Below are positions 63,530 through 64,000 of a stretch of DNA of 64,000 bases, one piece after another (the first letter of the stretch is position 1; every line of letters begins with the position of its first letter). The position numbers and the translations under genes were made by a program. The stretch is taken from positions 1 to 64,000 of the forward strand of contig JAKALM010000002.1 in the NCBI GenBank assembly GCA_021824145.1, read 5' to 3'. Under the pieces are notes generated by a model, which ran no database searches, had not been told where the DNA came from, and worked only from the letters and a program-made list of their open reading frames with translations. The DNA is from Bacteroidota bacterium. Its GTDB lineage: Bacteria > Bacteroidota > Ignavibacteria > Ignavibacteriales > Ignavibacteriaceae.

Positions 63530-64000
63530 TTAATGTCTATTTAAAGAATTGCTATTTAAAGAATTTCGTACCAATGGAACAACTTTAGTTTTAAGTTCTA
63601 CATTACCTTTTACTGTTTGGAAAGCCCAATCAAAAACTATTCTAGTAGAAGTTATATTTTTAATCCTAATTTTAGCGTAATGATTATCCCAAGTCCAAAT
63701 AACATAAGTATGGCCAACACTTGCTACCTCATCTTTAGTTGGAGACCAGCCAGAAGTTGGGGCGTAAGGAATATCATAAATATCATTTGTTGGTCCCATA
63801 TCCTGAATATCGCTGTCATTCCAAACATCAACATAAAAACTGCCATTGTAATTTTCAAAAAAGAAATCGGAAGAAATATCGTTATACGGAACAACTGAAA
63901 AAGTTGTAAATGAAAACCCGGAAGTGCTTGGATATTTTCGATAATCAAAAATTGATACATTAAATCCTTCGGGTCTTGGCGTAGCGCTTACATTATCATA
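63530..64000 (-). CDS. Exported or surface protein, 5' part outside window
   Basis: The minus strand is open from the window edge at 64000 to a stop at 63530, 156 residues of the C-terminal end. The visible sequence is beta-rich with aromatic residues (GFSFTTFSVVPYNDISSDF, FYVDVWNDSDIQDMGP, VASVGHTYVIWTWDNHYAKI) and ends in an Asn/Ser-rich tail (RNSLNSNSLNRH). The pattern resembles extracellular modules that follow a longer domain, but no family is recognised. No NPFNP-type sorting domain is present at this end. The start lies beyond the window. Confidence 0.65.
   Translation of the reverse strand, partial: YDNVSATPRPEGFNVSIFDYRKYPSTSGFSFTTFSVVPYNDISSDFFFENYNGSFYVDVWNDSDIQDMGPTNDIYDIPYAPTSGWSPTKDEVASVGHTYVIWTWDNHYAKIRIKNITSTRIVFDWAFQTVKGNVELKTKVVPLVRNSLNSNSLNRH

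Overview
The window is AT-rich DNA from a free-living member of the Bacteroidota/Chlorobiota side of the FCB group, and it looks most like an Ignavibacteria-type genome. Evidence: a kelch protein ends in a type IX secretion (T9SS) sorting domain with the NYPNPFNPST signature; several Bacteroidota-like TAnnTTTG -7 boxes lie upstream of genes; TTG start codons are frequent; and there are many lipoproteins, DUF4783-like and DUF5683-like exported proteins and YajC/Tgt/RibBA-type housekeeping clusters. No tRNA, rRNA, CRISPR array, transposase or prophage gene was seen. The assignment is inference from gene content, not from a marker gene.

Layout. 1-7618 (minus): one long run, ybaB-recR, two lipoproteins, ftsX, then an exopolysaccharide export set (SLBB/Wza-like pore, Wzz-like chain-length protein, UDP-glucuronate decarboxylase, MurJ/Wzx-like flippase cut by the window edge). 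7761-12807 (plus): a degenerate PurC-like protein, psd-pssA phospholipid genes, purS-purQ, two tandem tatA genes and gatA. 12819-14813 (minus): KimA-like APC permease. 15087-18968 (plus): sucD with an unusual lysine-rich tail, ndk, a NamZ-like (DUF1343) protein and a lipoprotein. 19033-21780 (minus): tgt-yajC-ribBA. 22075-24319 (plus): fabF, a YbjQ-like protein and a cupin. 24379-27637 (plus): copper module, made of an HMA-AraC fusion regulator, a CopZ-like chaperone and a CopA ATPase. 27947-33322: a PAS-SpoIIE phosphatase, a TPR protein, a membrane protein, TrmO, and YceI next to a cytochrome-b561-like protein. 33628-35765 (plus): groES-groEL with a textbook sigma70 promoter and a perfect CIRCE operator. 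35884-39762 (plus): a 1292-residue protein with three CbbX-type AAA+ modules.

40108-46290 (minus) is a compact signalling/surface operon: exported lipoprotein, GAF-sigma54 activator, Ser/Thr kinase with two PEGA domains, kelch-T9SS protein and a DUF5683-like protein. 46507-48392 holds a yeast-type cytosine deaminase, a lipoprotein and a PP-type phosphatase. 48511-55398 (minus): CoA transferase, alanine dehydrogenase, hydroxyacid dehydrogenase, fused SpmAB, amidase and a PNPOx-like protein. 55515-63445 (minus): an AddA-like helicase with an Fe-S nuclease domain, a giant NtrY-like histidine kinase and a DUF4783-like protein. An incomplete exported protein closes the window.

The most unusual items are the triple-AAA+ protein beside the chaperonin operon, the PurC-like pseudoenzyme near purSQ, two genes that seem to start at ATT and ATC, the sucD basic tail ending at an A9 slippage-prone run, and the kinase/sigma54/kelch operon.
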